DNA from: Acidobacteriota bacterium
Lineage (GTDB): Bacteria; Acidobacteriota; Thermoanaerobaculia; Multivoradales; JAGPDF01
Assembly: GCA_014584695.1 (NCBI GenBank)
Contig: JACTMI010000007.1
Location: forward strand, 1-64,000
Reading direction: 5' to 3'
DNA length: 64,000 bases
Positions within the stretch are counted from its first letter, which is position 1, and the number at the start of each line of letters is the position of its first letter. The notes under the pieces were generated by a model. It saw only the letters and a program-made list of their open reading frames with translations. It searched no databases and was not told the DNA's origin. Position numbers and translations under genes: made by a program. Positions 15,303 through 25,400 of the stretch are shown piece after piece.

Positions 15303-17297
15303 ATGAGAGATCGCATGGCGCGGTCGGCTTCTCTGCTCGCCGCCTTCGCGCTCGTGACCACAACCGCGTTCGCCGGCGTGGCGCCCGCACCGATGGGCGA
15401 AGGCACCACCGTCGAGATCTGCAGCAGCCCCGCCCTGGCGATTCCGGACAACCTCCCCGCCGGGGTCGTCGACTCCATCAACTGGGGTGTCGGACTGACG
15501 ATCGTCGACCTCGACGTCTACATCAACGCGACGCACACCTGGGTGGGGGACCTGCGCTTCACGCTGCAGCACGTCCCCTCGGGCACCACGGCGGTTCTCA
15601 TCGACCGGCCCGGCGTCCCGGCCTCGACCTTCGGCTGCTCGGGCAACGACTACGACGTCACGGTCGACGACGAGGGCCCCGACACCGCGATCGAGAGCCA
15701 GTGCTCCAACCTGCCTGCGATCAGTGGTCGGGCGCCCGGCGGCGACCCACCGAACACGTCGCTGCTGGCGGCGTTCGACGGCGAGAGCACCTCCGGCGTC
15801 TGGACGCTGACGGTGGTCGACAACGCCGCGGGGGATACCGGTTCGCTGGCCCAATGGTGCCTGCAGGCCACGGTGATCGGCGAGGCGCCCGACATCGACG
15901 TCGACCCGCTGTCGCTCAGCGCGACCCAGCCCGCGGACACCGTGACCCAGCAGCCCATGACCATCGGCAACCTCGGTGAGGCGGACCTGGAGTGGTCGAT
16001 CTTCGAAGACGCCTCCGGACACCCCGCAGGGGTCGACTGGAGCGACGACTTCGACAGCTATGCCACCGGCAGCCAGCTCCACGGTCAGGGCGGCTGGAAG
16101 GGCTGGTTCAACGACCCGACCGCCGGCGCGCTGACGAGCGGCGCGCAGGCCCGCAGCGCGCCCAATTCGGCCGCGATCGCAGGCGCGAGCGACCTGGTCC
16201 ACGAGTACAGCGGCTACACCAGCGGTCTCTGGACCTTCACCGCGTGGCAGTTCGTGCCCGCCGAATTCACCGGCCAGAGCTACTTCATCCTGCTCAACAC
16301 CTACAACGACGGCGGCGTCGGCCTGAACTGGTCGGCCCAGGTGATGTTCGACGGCGCCGCCAACCAGGTGGTCAACGACGGCGGCGTCTCCGGCGGCTCG
16401 CTGCCGCTGGTCCGCGGCCAGTGGGTCGAGCTGCGGGTCGAGATCAATCTCGACTCCAACAACGGGGCCTTCTACTACAACAACCAGCTGCTCTACTCCG
16501 GCACCTGGACCGGCCAAGTGAGCGGCGGCGGAGCTCTCAACATCGGCGCCGTCGACCTGTTCGCGAACGGGGCCTCGACCGTCTACTACGACGACATGAG
16601 CCTGGTCGGAGTGCCCGTGGCCTGCGATGACCCCGAGGACATTCCGTGGGCCAGCGTCAGCCCGACCAATGGCACCACAGCTCCGGGCGGCAGCTCGCCG
16701 GTCCAGGTCACCTTCGACTCGACCGGCCTGGCGCCCGGCACCTACCTGGCCAGCCTCTGTGTAACCAGCAACGACCCGGACGCGGGCCCCGGCAACGGCA
16801 CCAGTCTGGTCATTGTGCCGCTCGAGCTGGAAGTCACCGAGCCGCAGGACGCGGCGATCACGCTGGCGAAGACGGTCGGCGTCAATCCCGGCGAGTGCGC
16901 GGCCGGCTCGAACATCCTCGTCCCGCCAGGCACCACGGTCTACTACTGCTACACCGTCACCAACATCGGTGACGTCACTCTCAATTCTCACGATCTCGTC
17001 GACAGCGAGCTGGGCGTCCTCCTGAACGCTTTCGCCTACGCGCTCCTGCCGGGTAATTCGGCCTTCCTCGTCGTGCCCGCGGTGATCACCGTCACCACCA
17101 CGAACACCGCGACTTGGACGGCCGCACAGTCGAGCACCGGCGGCGCCCAGGCCGTGGCGGTCGGAACCGCCACGGTCGAGATCCTGGAGCCGCCCATCAT
17201 CCAGGAGATCCCGACCCTGGGAGATGCCGGCGTGGCGCTCTTCGTGCTCACGCTCGCCGGCCTCGGTCTGCGCTCGCTGCGCCGGCGGCACGTGTAG
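15303..17297 (+). CDS. exported P-domain/LamG-like protein with IPTL-CTERM anchor
   Basis: The 664-residue product has a signal peptide (SASLLAAFALVTTTAFAG), then a proprotein-convertase P-like beta domain (about residues 30-195, with WVGDLRFTLQHVPSGT and GVWTLTVVDNAAGDTG). An Ig-like linker, a LamG/concanavalin-like domain (about 235-440), another Ig-like segment and a DUF11-like repeat (YYCYTVTNIGDVTLNSHDL) follow. It ends with IPTLGDAGVALFVLTLAG and RRRH, the sorting signal. The part from 16321 onward closely matches the truncated paralogue at the window's left edge, except that the paralogue lacks the DUF11-like insert. It is probably a surface adhesin-like protein. Confidence 0.88.
   Translation: MRDRMARSASLLAAFALVTTTAFAGVAPAPMGEGTTVEICSSPALAIPDNLPAGVVDSINWGVGLTIVDLDVYINATHTWVGDLRFTLQHVPSGTTAVLIDRPGVPASTFGCSGNDYDVTVDDEGPDTAIESQCSNLPAISGRAPGGDPPNTSLLAAFDGESTSGVWTLTVVDNAAGDTGSLAQWCLQATVIGEAPDIDVDPLSLSATQPADTVTQQPMTIGNLGEADLEWSIFEDASGHPAGVDWSDDFDSYATGSQLHGQGGWKGWFNDPTAGALTSGAQARSAPNSAAIAGASDLVHEYSGYTSGLWTFTAWQFVPAEFTGQSYFILLNTYNDGGVGLNWSAQVMFDGAANQVVNDGGVSGGSLPLVRGQWVELRVEINLDSNNGAFYYNNQLLYSGTWTGQVSGGGALNIGAVDLFANGASTVYYDDMSLVGVPVACDDPEDIPWASVSPTNGTTAPGGSSPVQVTFDSTGLAPGTYLASLCVTSNDPDAGPGNGTSLVIVPLELEVTEPQDAAITLAKTVGVNPGECAAGSNILVPPGTTVYYCYTVTNIGDVTLNSHDLVDSELGVLLNAFAYALLPGNSAFLVVPAVITVTTTNTATWTAAQSSTGGAQAVAVGTATVEILEPPIIQEIPTLGDAGVALFVLTLAGLGLRSLRRRHV
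16321..16853 (+). repeat. direct repeat of positions 2-533 (paralogous gene segment)
   Basis: The DNA from about 16321 to 16853 aligns without large gaps to 2-533, with long identical runs such as CAGTGGGTCGAGCTGCGGGT. Many differences are synonymous. This shows a duplication of a whole coding segment 16 kb apart, and it could support recombination between the two genes. Confidence 0.8.
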
Positions 17298-17328
17298 GCG
17301 CCCCGCCGAAACCAGCGCTCGCCATTCC

Positions 17329-17360
17329 GGGCGGCGGGAGACCTCTCCCGCCGCCCTTTT
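17329..17360 (+). terminator. intrinsic terminator of the IPTL-CTERM gene
   Basis: A perfect 13-base stem (GGGCGGCGGGAGA with TCTCCCGCCGCCC) has a 2-base gap and is followed by TTTT, 32 bases after the stop codon. It is the clearest Rho-independent terminator in the window. Confidence 0.85.
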
Positions 17361-17480
17361 CGCGCCTGCCGACTGCGTCGAGCACTCGCCGCGCGCGATG
17401 CGGAGCCTTCCCGCCGGCCCGGGCGGCTCGCGCTCGTCGGGTAAGCTCGGGGACCCCAACATCTGAAGGAGGAGCGCGGC

Positions 17481-17837
17481 ATGGCCTACGTCGACGGATT
17501 CCTGATCCCGATTCCGAAGCGCAAGGTGGCGGCCTACCGGAAGATCGCGCGGCTGGCCGGCAAGGTCTGGCGGGAGCACGGCGCGGTCGCCTACTGCGAG
17601 TGCGTCGGCGAGGACCTGGCGATTCCGGGCGGCACGTCGTTTCCGAAGCGGGTGCGGGCGAAGCCGGGCGAGACGGTGATCTTCGCCTGGATCCGCTACA
17701 AGTCGCGCGCCCATCGCGACCGAGTCAACGCCAAGGTGCTCCAGGACCCGCGACTCGAGAAGCTCGCCGCCGAACCCATGCCTTTCGACATGAAGCGGAT
17801 GTCCCACGGCGGCTTCGAGATGCTGGTGGACCTGTAG
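17481..17837 (+). CDS. DUF1428-family protein
   Basis: The 118-residue product follows AAGGAGGAG. MAYVDGFLIPIPKRKVAAYR, an EHGAVAYCECVGED block and the C-terminal PFDMKRMSHGGFEMLVDL match the DUF1428 family (ferredoxin-like alpha/beta-barrel dimers of unknown function). Length is typical. It is monocistronic, lying between a terminator and an IS remnant. Confidence 0.88.
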   Translation: MAYVDGFLIPIPKRKVAAYRKIARLAGKVWREHGAVAYCECVGEDLAIPGGTSFPKRVRAKPGETVIFAWIRYKSRAHRDRVNAKVLQDPRLEKLAAEPMPFDMKRMSHGGFEMLVDL

Positions 17838-17955
17838 GTCGACCGGCGGCGAGGCGAGAGCCCGACTTCGACGGGTGCGCCCGACGTCCTGGCGCACCAA
17901 GTCTGCTCGATGGAGGAGTTGAGACGGGACCTCTGGGCGACTGCGTGGGTCACTG

Positions 17956-18784
17956 GAAGCTATCCCTAAACCGGCATAGCGATTGCTCGGATGCGGCATC
18001 ATGCTCAAGATGTCACGCGAAGTACTCGACTGGATCTGTCAGCAGATTCCCGGTCTGTCGAAAAGCCCGCTCAGCGGGAGACCCAGCATCGACAAGCGCA
18101 AGGTCGTCGCCGGCATCTTCTGAATGCTCGACAACGGTGCGAAATGGAAGGACCTTCCACGACGTTCTGGCAGCAGGAGCGCCGTGCATCGCTGGGTCAA
18201 GCGATGGATGGAACAGGGCGTCTTCGAGGAGATCCTCCGCGCCGCGGGAAGTCTCGTCGAAGAGCGCGATGGCTACCGGTTCTACGAGTGCTTCATCGAC
18301 ACCACCTTCTCCAAGGCGAAAGGCGGAGGCGATGGCATCGGACTCACGCGAGTCGGCAAAGGCGTGAAGATCATGGTCTTGCTCGATGCTCACGGCCTCC
18401 CGGCGGCGGTCAACACGGCTTTCGCGAATCGCGCCGAAAGTCATCTCGCACAGCAACTCTTCGACTTCATGATTCCGGAATCGTTGCCCGACCGTGTCGT
18501 CGGCGACAATGCCTACAATAGCGATGCGCTCGACGAGATCCTCTCCGAGCGCGGCATCGAACTCATCGCGCCGCATCGATCGAATCGACTCCCCGAGAAC
18601 AAGACTCAGGATGGTCGATCGCTGCGTCGCTGCAAGCGACGATAGACCGTCGAGCGCTCGATCGCCTGGCTGCAGAACTACCGAAGGCTCCGCATTCGAT
18701 GGGAACGATCGGCTGCACTCTTTCAAACCTTTCTCCACTTCAGCTGCACGCTCCTGCTTCTCAGACAGGTTCTGGGATAGCTTC
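17956..18784 (+). mobile_element. decayed IS5-family insertion sequence
   Basis: The element is about 829 bases long. Imperfect terminal inverted repeats read GAAGCTATCCCTAAACC at the left end (17956-17972), and the complement of the right end (18768-18784) reads GAAGCTATCCCAGAACC, 15 of 17 matching. The size and the transposase inside fit the short IS5 groups (IS427/IS1031-like). The left end begins just after a CTG and the right end is followed by TAGACG; I cannot define a convincing target duplication. The transposase is broken, so the copy is not autonomous. Confidence 0.85.
18001..18780 (+). pseudogene. IS5-family transposase with two in-frame stops
   Basis: One frame runs from ATG 18001 to a final stop in the right inverted repeat. 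It is interrupted by TGA at 18121-18123, where relatives have a tryptophan or tyrosine before LDNGAKWKDLP, and by TAG at 18643-18645. DDE residues are visible in CFIDTTFSKAKGGGDG and VGDNAYNSDALDE. The final glutamate lies in TVERSIAWLQNYRRL, after the second stop, so neither fragment can be catalytic. There is no frameshift, which suggests fairly recent inactivation by point mutation. Confidence 0.88.
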
Positions 18785-18994
18785 TAGACGACGGAGTCAG
18801 CGCCTCAGCAGGGAGACCCCGGTTGGGTTCGTCGCGAGAGGCCGCAGCTGCCGGAGTTGACTGGCGCTCGCGGCCCCGAGAGGTCGAAGCGTATCCGGCA
18901 ACACGCCGCAGGTTTCGACAGGCGACAACACCCGGCAACTCCTGCAGAGCCGGCCCGGTGGTAGAAGCCAACCGAGGCTTCCGGGCTCTCAGGC

Positions 18995-21334
18995 TCAGGG
19001 GTGCGGCTCGAACCTCTCTACCAGACTGTCCGGCTCGCCCGCTCTCCTCGCCGGTCCTCGGCTCTGGCCGGGAGAATCCACCGCTGGAAAGCTCAGGAGC
19101 AACGTCAAGTCCTCGCCGGGGCGGATCTCGTGCTTCTGCGTGAAGCTACCGAGGTCGGGGTGCGAAACGTGGACATGGATCTCGCCAAACCGTCGCAGTC
19201 CCAGGCGGAAGGAACCGTCTGAACCCGTGAGCGTTCCGAGCCCGTCAACGGTGACTCGAGCATGGAGCACCGGCCGGCCGGCCACGTCCGTCACGGTGCC
19301 GAAGAGCGTCGCCGCGCGAAAGAGCCGCAGGTGGGCTCGGCCCGGTCTTTGGTCGTCGCAGCTCACCGCGACGCGGCTTTCGGCAAAGGAGTAACCCTCC
19401 TTCCCCGCTACCACTCGCAGCAAACCGCACGGCAGGGGCTCGAGCGTGAATCGGCCAGCTTTGTTGGTGATCACCGAGGGGAGGGGCGCCGCCGCTGGGG
19501 AGGGGCTGCGACTCTCCTCTTGTCTCTGAACGGTGATCGCGGCGCCAGCTACCGGCAATCCCTCCTCGTCCTCGACGAACCCTTCGACCATGCCGGCCCG
19601 CTCGAGCAGGAGCTCGATCTCGCCCGCCTCATCCGCCGACCTCACGCTGAGCGAGCCCGGCAAGTACCCCCGAGCTTCCACGCGAAGTTCCAACGGCACT
19701 CCCTTCGGCAGACTCGTGAGCTCGAAGCGCCCGGCCTCGTCCGAGTTCCCTGCGGCAGACGGCCCGGAGACCGCCGTCGCACCCCGGCCCTCAGGTCCGC
19801 TGACCGCGACACTCAGCCGGGCCCCCGACACCGCGGCTCGATGTTCGTCGAGCACGCGGCCGACCAGCGCGGCGCCTTGATCCATCACGATATCGCCGAG
19901 GTCGACGCGATCTCCCGGCCCCAGTACTTCGACCTCGTCACTCAGCCACACCGCGAAGCTCTCGGCGCTGACGACGACGCGGTAGCGACCGGGATCCCAC
20001 CGCCCCCGGAGCTCGAAGCCGCCGAGGAGATCAGTGGACGACGAAGCGAGCACCGCCCGCTTGGCGCGGCGCCCCGCCAGCAGGTCACGCAGCGAGCTGT
20101 CGTCGCGGGGGCTCGTTACACGCGCGGTCGCGCCTTCGATGGGCGTACCCGCCGAATCGGTTACGCGGCCCTCGAGGACCACGGAGCCGGCCCCATCCTC
20201 GCTCCGCCGGCCGACCACCAGATCACCGAGATCCTGGAACGGCGTGCCGCTCATGGGTCGGACGATTCGCGAGTTCTCGGGTACTCCCTCGACACACAGG
20301 ACGAGCGACTCGAGCCTGGGCAGCTGTCGCAATGAGAAGCGCCCCTGCGCGTCGGTCGTGGCGGACCAGAACGGCTCGCTGGCTCGCCAGACTCCCCTGA
20401 ACGGCACCGGATCGCCATGTGGATCGACCAGTCGGGCGCGCACTTCCTCGATTCGTTCCGTACGGACGATCAGCTCCTCCGGCCGCGTGGCGTCGACGGT
20501 GCCTCGCCACGATCCTTCAGGACCTTCGAGCTGCAGCGCTCGAATCCGCCAGGACCCGGCGGGCGCCGTCACCGCGAACCTCCCCTTGGGATCCGCGCGA
20601 GCCACTGGAATCTCGTGGTCCCCGAACAGAATCGCGGCCAGGGGCGCTGGCGCGCCGTCGGCATCGACGACCCTGCCGAATCGGGTGACCACTTCTGTGG
20701 GAGCGGGAGCGAGTTGGGAGTTGCCGGTCGCCGGTATCACCACCTCGCCGATCGCCGGATGGAAGGCCACGAGCTCGTCAGCCCCTTCGGGCACCTCGAC
20801 GCGCAGTTCCAGTTGCGGCTGGAGGTGAGAGACCCGCCGTTCCGATACCCAGGCCGCCTCGCAGGTAGCCGCGGGCGTCGCTCCCGCGACGATCGAGAGC
20901 TTACCAAGTCCCGAGCCAACGACGGACGGATGCAGGCCTACGCCGGCCGTCTTGAGGCGCCTGGCCACCAGTGGTGGAAGCACTTGCGATGAGCGAGTCG
21001 CCAGACCGCGCACCCACTGCCTCTCAAGTCCCTCGCCCGAGGCTTCGAGCAGGCTCAGCACACCGCGCGCATCGAGCCGGAAGGAATCCCGCCCTGCCGG
21101 AACGCTCACCGATGCGAACCGGGCCGGCCAGTGCCCTCCCACAACCGTGGGCGCTGGTAGCCAGAAAGCGGGAGCGGCCGGTACGTAAGCTGTGATCTGA
21201 AGCGGCCCTGCGGCCTCGCGGTCCGGGAAAACAATCGACCCGCTAATCTGCCGCGCGCCTTCGGCCGTCTGCTCCGCGAGCGCTGGAGCGAGCGCCACGG
21301 CACAGGCGACAATGACGATGTCACGCAGTGACAC
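18995..21334 (-). CDS. exported carboxypeptidase-regulatory-like repeat protein
   Basis: The roughly 779-residue protein starts at the GTG giving MSLRDIVIVACAVALAPALA, a signal peptide; the ORF track extends in frame to a TTG at 21397 with no good secretion start. From about residue 200 it is built of repeated carboxypeptidase-regulatory (transthyretin-like) domains, seen as recurring GxVxDxxGxPxxGAxV and GRFxLxxLP patterns, at least six in number. These are beta-sandwich modules in the envelope; no enzymatic domain is visible. It lies 66 bases after a small cysteine-rich exported protein, probably in one operon. Confidence 0.8.
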   Translation of the reverse strand: MSLRDIVIVACAVALAPALAEQTAEGARQISGSIVFPDREAAGPLQITAYVPAAPAFWLPAPTVVGGHWPARFASVSVPAGRDSFRLDARGVLSLLEASGEGLERQWVRGLATRSSQVLPPLVARRLKTAGVGLHPSVVGSGLGKLSIVAGATPAATCEAAWVSERRVSHLQPQLELRVEVPEGADELVAFHPAIGEVVIPATGNSQLAPAPTEVVTRFGRVVDADGAPAPLAAILFGDHEIPVARADPKGRFAVTAPAGSWRIRALQLEGPEGSWRGTVDATRPEELIVRTERIEEVRARLVDPHGDPVPFRGVWRASEPFWSATTDAQGRFSLRQLPRLESLVLCVEGVPENSRIVRPMSGTPFQDLGDLVVGRRSEDGAGSVVLEGRVTDSAGTPIEGATARVTSPRDDSSLRDLLAGRRAKRAVLASSSTDLLGGFELRGRWDPGRYRVVVSAESFAVWLSDEVEVLGPGDRVDLGDIVMDQGAALVGRVLDEHRAAVSGARLSVAVSGPEGRGATAVSGPSAAGNSDEAGRFELTSLPKGVPLELRVEARGYLPGSLSVRSADEAGEIELLLERAGMVEGFVEDEEGLPVAGAAITVQRQEESRSPSPAAAPLPSVITNKAGRFTLEPLPCGLLRVVAGKEGYSFAESRVAVSCDDQRPGRAHLRLFRAATLFGTVTDVAGRPVLHARVTVDGLGTLTGSDGSFRLGLRRFGEIHVHVSHPDLGSFTQKHEIRPGEDLTLLLSFPAVDSPGQSRGPARRAGEPDSLVERFEPHP

Positions 21335-21400
21335 GCGGGTACCGCCTTGGGTCGGCTCAGGCTGATGGGGCCCGTGCAACACCATCCCGGGCTTCAACGG

Positions 21401-21802
21401 CTAACACCAGTCGTTGTCCATTGGAATCCCGCTTCCGTTGTCGAAGCAATAGACTGCGCCGTCAGCAGCCTGTCCCTTGTACGCGCCCTCGCACTCGATC
21501 TCGACAGGTTGCCCGCCCTCCTGCTCTGGAGGACATCTTGCACCGGCAAGGCATCTTTCCTCGTTGCATTGGACCCACCAATAGGGGTCCAAGCTCGGGT
21601 CACCATCCTCGGGGTGAAAGCCTCCGCTGCAGAAGCCTGGATTCTGGATGCTCAAGTTGCAGTCATGGGCCCACCCGCCCGTGTTGCCGCCCCACCACCA
21701 GCTCCCGGGGCCGAGATCGGGGTTCTCTGGCGCTTCCGGCGGCGCGAGTCCCAGGAATGCCGCAATGAGAATCGCCACTCGCCCCAACGGACCCAGTCTC
21801 AT
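21401..21802 (-). CDS. small exported cysteine-rich protein
   Basis: The ATG at 21802 follows GGGAGG and gives 133 residues. A short signal peptide (MRLGPLGRVAILIAAFLGLA) is followed by a tryptophan- and glycine-rich region (GSWWWGGNTGGWAHDC). Seven or so cysteines are spread over the remainder, so disulfide bonds are likely after export. No family is recognised. It is upstream of, and probably co-transcribed with, the carboxypeptidase-regulatory-like protein. Confidence 0.65.
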   Translation of the reverse strand: MRLGPLGRVAILIAAFLGLAPPEAPENPDLGPGSWWWGGNTGGWAHDCNLSIQNPGFCSGGFHPEDGDPSLDPYWWVQCNEERCLAGARCPPEQEGGQPVEIECEGAYKGQAADGAVYCFDNGSGIPMDNDWC

Positions 21803-21962
21803 GTCAACCTCCCGTTGCCTGGACCTCAACTAGAAAGCCACCATCCAGCATCGCGCCATTCAGCAAGTCCTGCAGCTCTTCATCGGGCAAGAGTATGCCG
21901 CCGCTACACCGCCTGAAGACTCCTCGAACTCCCGAAGCGTGGCGCGAAGAAGGCTAGCGCCG

Positions 21963-22205
21963 ATGATACTGGCCTCGCCGCTCCTGTCAAGGAGTTCGCG
22001 CCAGCTCGAAGCGGCCGCCGGGCTCGGCGCCGACGCCGTGATCCTCCAGCACGCCGGAATCTGCCTCGGCGTCTCCCCCGCCCCCCAAGGTCTCACCCTC
22101 CACGACCACCGCATCCCGCTCGGCCTGGCGATCGCCATCGAAGAGCGCTGGCCCGAGCCTCCGAGGGCGCTTCCCTCCCCGCGTGGTGAAGCGCCGAAAG
22201 AGTGA
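21963..22205 (+). CDS. possible small hypothetical protein or gene remnant
   Basis: An 80-codon frame has the high third-position GC seen in the genes here, including LEAAAGLGADAVILQHAGIC and HDHRIPLGLAIAIEERW. I recognise no family. It sits in a 700-base gap with no clear ribosome-binding site; the rest of the gap, up to 22498, has only a repeat-family copy near 22396. It may be the tail of a decayed gene. Confidence 0.3.
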   Translation: MILASPLLSRSSRQLEAAAGLGADAVILQHAGICLGVSPAPQGLTLHDHRIPLGLAIAIEERWPEPPRALPSPRGEAPKE

Positions 22206-22498
22206 GGTACCTCATCTGCCGCAATTGGCGCAATGGGTCGCACCGGACGAAGGCCAAGGCCGAAAAAAAGGACCACCGAAGGAGACGCTCGCGAGCGCTG
22301 GGGCCCTGGTGGCAAGGTCGCCCCAGCCGTCGCCGGCGCCGGCACCAGCGACCGGCCGGCCGGCCGCCCGAAACCGGGGCCGCTCCCCGGTCATTCCCTG
22401 CTATGGAGCTTCTTGCTCCTCGCGCGGACGAGGCCGCCTCGGACTCGCGAGTGGCGGGACACGGGTCGCGAGTCGGTCGACGACGCGGCGTCAGGACC

Positions 22499-25400
22499 TC
22501 ATGGGCAGGCCGCCGCCGCCCCGCTCGACCAGGCGCAGCTGTCGCCGCTCTCGAAGCTGTCGGCGAACATCGGCACTTCGGCCTGGCAGGTGTCGAAGAA
22601 GCGCTGCAGCACCAGGCCCCGGTTCGCTTCGCTCATCGCCTCGAGGGGGAAGGCGAGGAAGGTCGTGAAGTAGGTCGGTCCGAGCTTCGAGACCGCGCCG
22701 AGGTTGGTGTTGCCCGCCGGCAGATCGCCGCGGAAGGCGGTCTGGCCGCTACCCAACGTCAACGTGTCCGAGAAGTCGCTGAACAGTCCGGCGTAGGTGA
22801 GCGTCAGATCCTGGTAGGGGGAGTAGACGTTCTCGCCGTCGACCCGGGTGTAGTCGCCGCTGTCAGAGGCCACCTGGCTGAAACCGAGGTATTGCTGCAT
22901 GAACGCGTTCGCGGCCTGCGTGCCGGAGCCCAACATGTCCCAGCCGTAGTCCTGGGAGGAGAGGAAGAGGCAGCGGCCGTTCTGCAGGTAGAGCGCGAGG
23001 GCATCCTGCGCCGCCGCCTGGGGCCCGGCCGAGGGGCTGGTCGAGCCGGTGAACCGGTCGCCGGAGAACCAGACCACCGACCGGTAGGGCCGCAAGTCGT
23101 CGAGGGTCGGCTCGCCCCCTTCGACGACCACGTCCCAGACGTCGTAGACGGCGAGCGAGTTGAGCGTCGTCTGGTAGCGGTCCTGGACGTTCGGCGTGTC
23201 GTCGTCGTCGTCGACCAGGAGCACGGTCGGATTCGCGGTGTGGAACTCGAAGGCGGCCGAGACCGTCTGGCCGCAGGCATTGCCGCCGGTGACGCGCCAG
23301 AAGTAGGTCGTGTCGCCGTCCAACGCCGGCGTGACCTCCCAGCTCGTGCCGGGGACGGTGGTCGAGCGGACGATCGAGCCGAAGCCGGCGTCGATCGCGA
23401 CCTCGACCAGATAGCTCGCCGCCTGGGCCGCGGCGCTCCACGACAGCGTCGGCCGCCGCGGCACGTCGAGCGCGCCGTCGGCGGGGGTGAGCAGCGTCGC
23501 CGCGGCGGGGTTCCCGGTGAAGACCTCCAGGCCGACGTCGCGCGTCTTGACGCCGGTCGTGCTCGAGCCCTGGATCTCGATCGAGTAGGAACCGGCGCTG
23601 GCGCCGGCGGTGTTGCCGATGGTCAGGGTCGAGGAGTTGCCCGGCGTCACCGGGTTGGGCACGAAGGTCGCGGTGGTGCCCGCCGGGTGACCGCTCGCGC
23701 CGAGCGTGACCGGGTTGGAGAAACCGAGGACCGAGCCGACGTCGACGGTGTAGACGGCGTTCGCCCCCGCGCAGATCGATTGGCTCGCCGGGCCGGCGCC
23801 GAGCGTGAAGTCGGCCTGGAGCGCGCAGTTCCAGCAGACCAGCGCGAAGTCCTGGTCGGTCGGGTCGCCGTTGAGCGGCACGCCGTCGCCGGCGATCAGG
23901 GTCGCGGCGACGGTGATGGTCGCCGAGCCGCCGGGGCTCTGGACGAAGACGTTCTCGACGTTGCTGCGGATGTCTGCGGTGCCGCCGGTCGCCGACCAGC
24001 CGCTGACGAAGCGGTTGCCGAGGTAGGTGTTGCCGTTGTTCTCGACCACCAGGTCGAGGTTGTTGACCAGCGCCGGGTTGGCGCCCAGCGCGCCCGGGGC
24101 GTCGGTCCAGGCGAGCGAGACCTTGAGCGGCTTCGTCGCGTCGGGCACGCCGAGGGTGACCTGGAACTGCTGGCCGGTGTCGCTCAGGAGCTCATTCTGG
24201 TCCCAGAGCGCGCGGGAGACGGTCGGCGTGATCATCGAGGGCAGGTGGATCCGCCCCCAGCCCTCGTTGTTGTTCGGGATGTCGGCGGTCCCCATGTCGA
24301 CCGTGCCGTTGACCAGCAGCGCCTTGAGCATCGCCGGGCTGGGATCGCCGGCGGCCGGGAACTCCTGCCGCCACCATTCGGTCAGCAGGACGGCGGCGCC
24401 GGAGACGTGCGGCGCGGCCATGCTGGTGCCGGTGCAGAAGGCGTAGAGGTTGTTGGTGCCGGCGATCGCGGTCGCGCAGAGGCCGCCGAGGTCGTTGCGC
24501 GAGGAGGCGATCTGCGTGCCCGGCGCGGCGACCGTGGGCAGGATGCGGCCGTCCACCGCCGGCCCGCGGCTGCTCGAGTTGGTGATGACGTCGATGCTGC
24601 CGGCCCGGAAGTTCTGCGAGTTGGCGACCGAGATCATGTTCTTGGCCTCTTTGGGCGCCGTCAAGGTGCTGGCGCCCGGGCCCGAGTTGCCCGCGGAGAA
24701 GACCAGGGTGAAGGGCTCGGCGACGGCTGGGGTGTCGAAGTTGCCGTCGCGCACCATGAAGTCGTGGGTCCGCTCGGAGGCCTGGTAGCCGTGGGCGGTC
24801 CCCTCGCCGGTGGTCCACGAGTTGTTGCTGCCGATGGCGCCGCCGAGCAGGGCTCGCTTGGTGTGCTCCTGCCAGCCGCCGGCCGGCGGCCAGGCGGATC
24901 CCGACAGCGAGTTCATGGCGTAGATGCCGTAGGCGGGCGCGACACCCAACCCGTAGAGGAAGCCGTTGGCGTCCGCGAACAGGCCGCTGGCGTCGCCGCC
25001 GACGATGCCGGCGACGTGCGTGCCGTGGCCGCCGCCGCTGCAGTCCGAGCCGGGCTGGCCCGGCGGGTCACAGGCGCCGGCGAAGGAGGAGCCGCCGACG
25101 ATGTGCGGGCCGAGGTCGGGGTGGTCGTAGTCGACGCCGGTGTCGACGATCGCCCAGGTCACGCCGCTGCCGTCGAGGCCCACGGAGGAGAGCCAGGTGT
25201 TGTAGCCGATGAACGGGACGCCGGCGGTGTAGTTGCCGGCGACGATCTGCGAGGACATCTCGTCGTCGAGGGTCGGCCGCGGGCTCTCGTAGCCGAGCCA
25301 GACCACCTCGGGCAGCGCCGCGATCTCGGCCAGCAGCTCCGCGCCCACCTGCACGATGGCGTCCCAGAAGGCGCCGTCGGGCTGGGCGGCGTGGGACTGG

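Noticed and set aside
18121-18123. In-frame TGA in the IS5 transposase as another selenocysteine codon
   Set aside because: Relatives have an aromatic residue there, no Cys pairs with it, and a second stop (TAG) also interrupts the frame. Decay is the simpler explanation.
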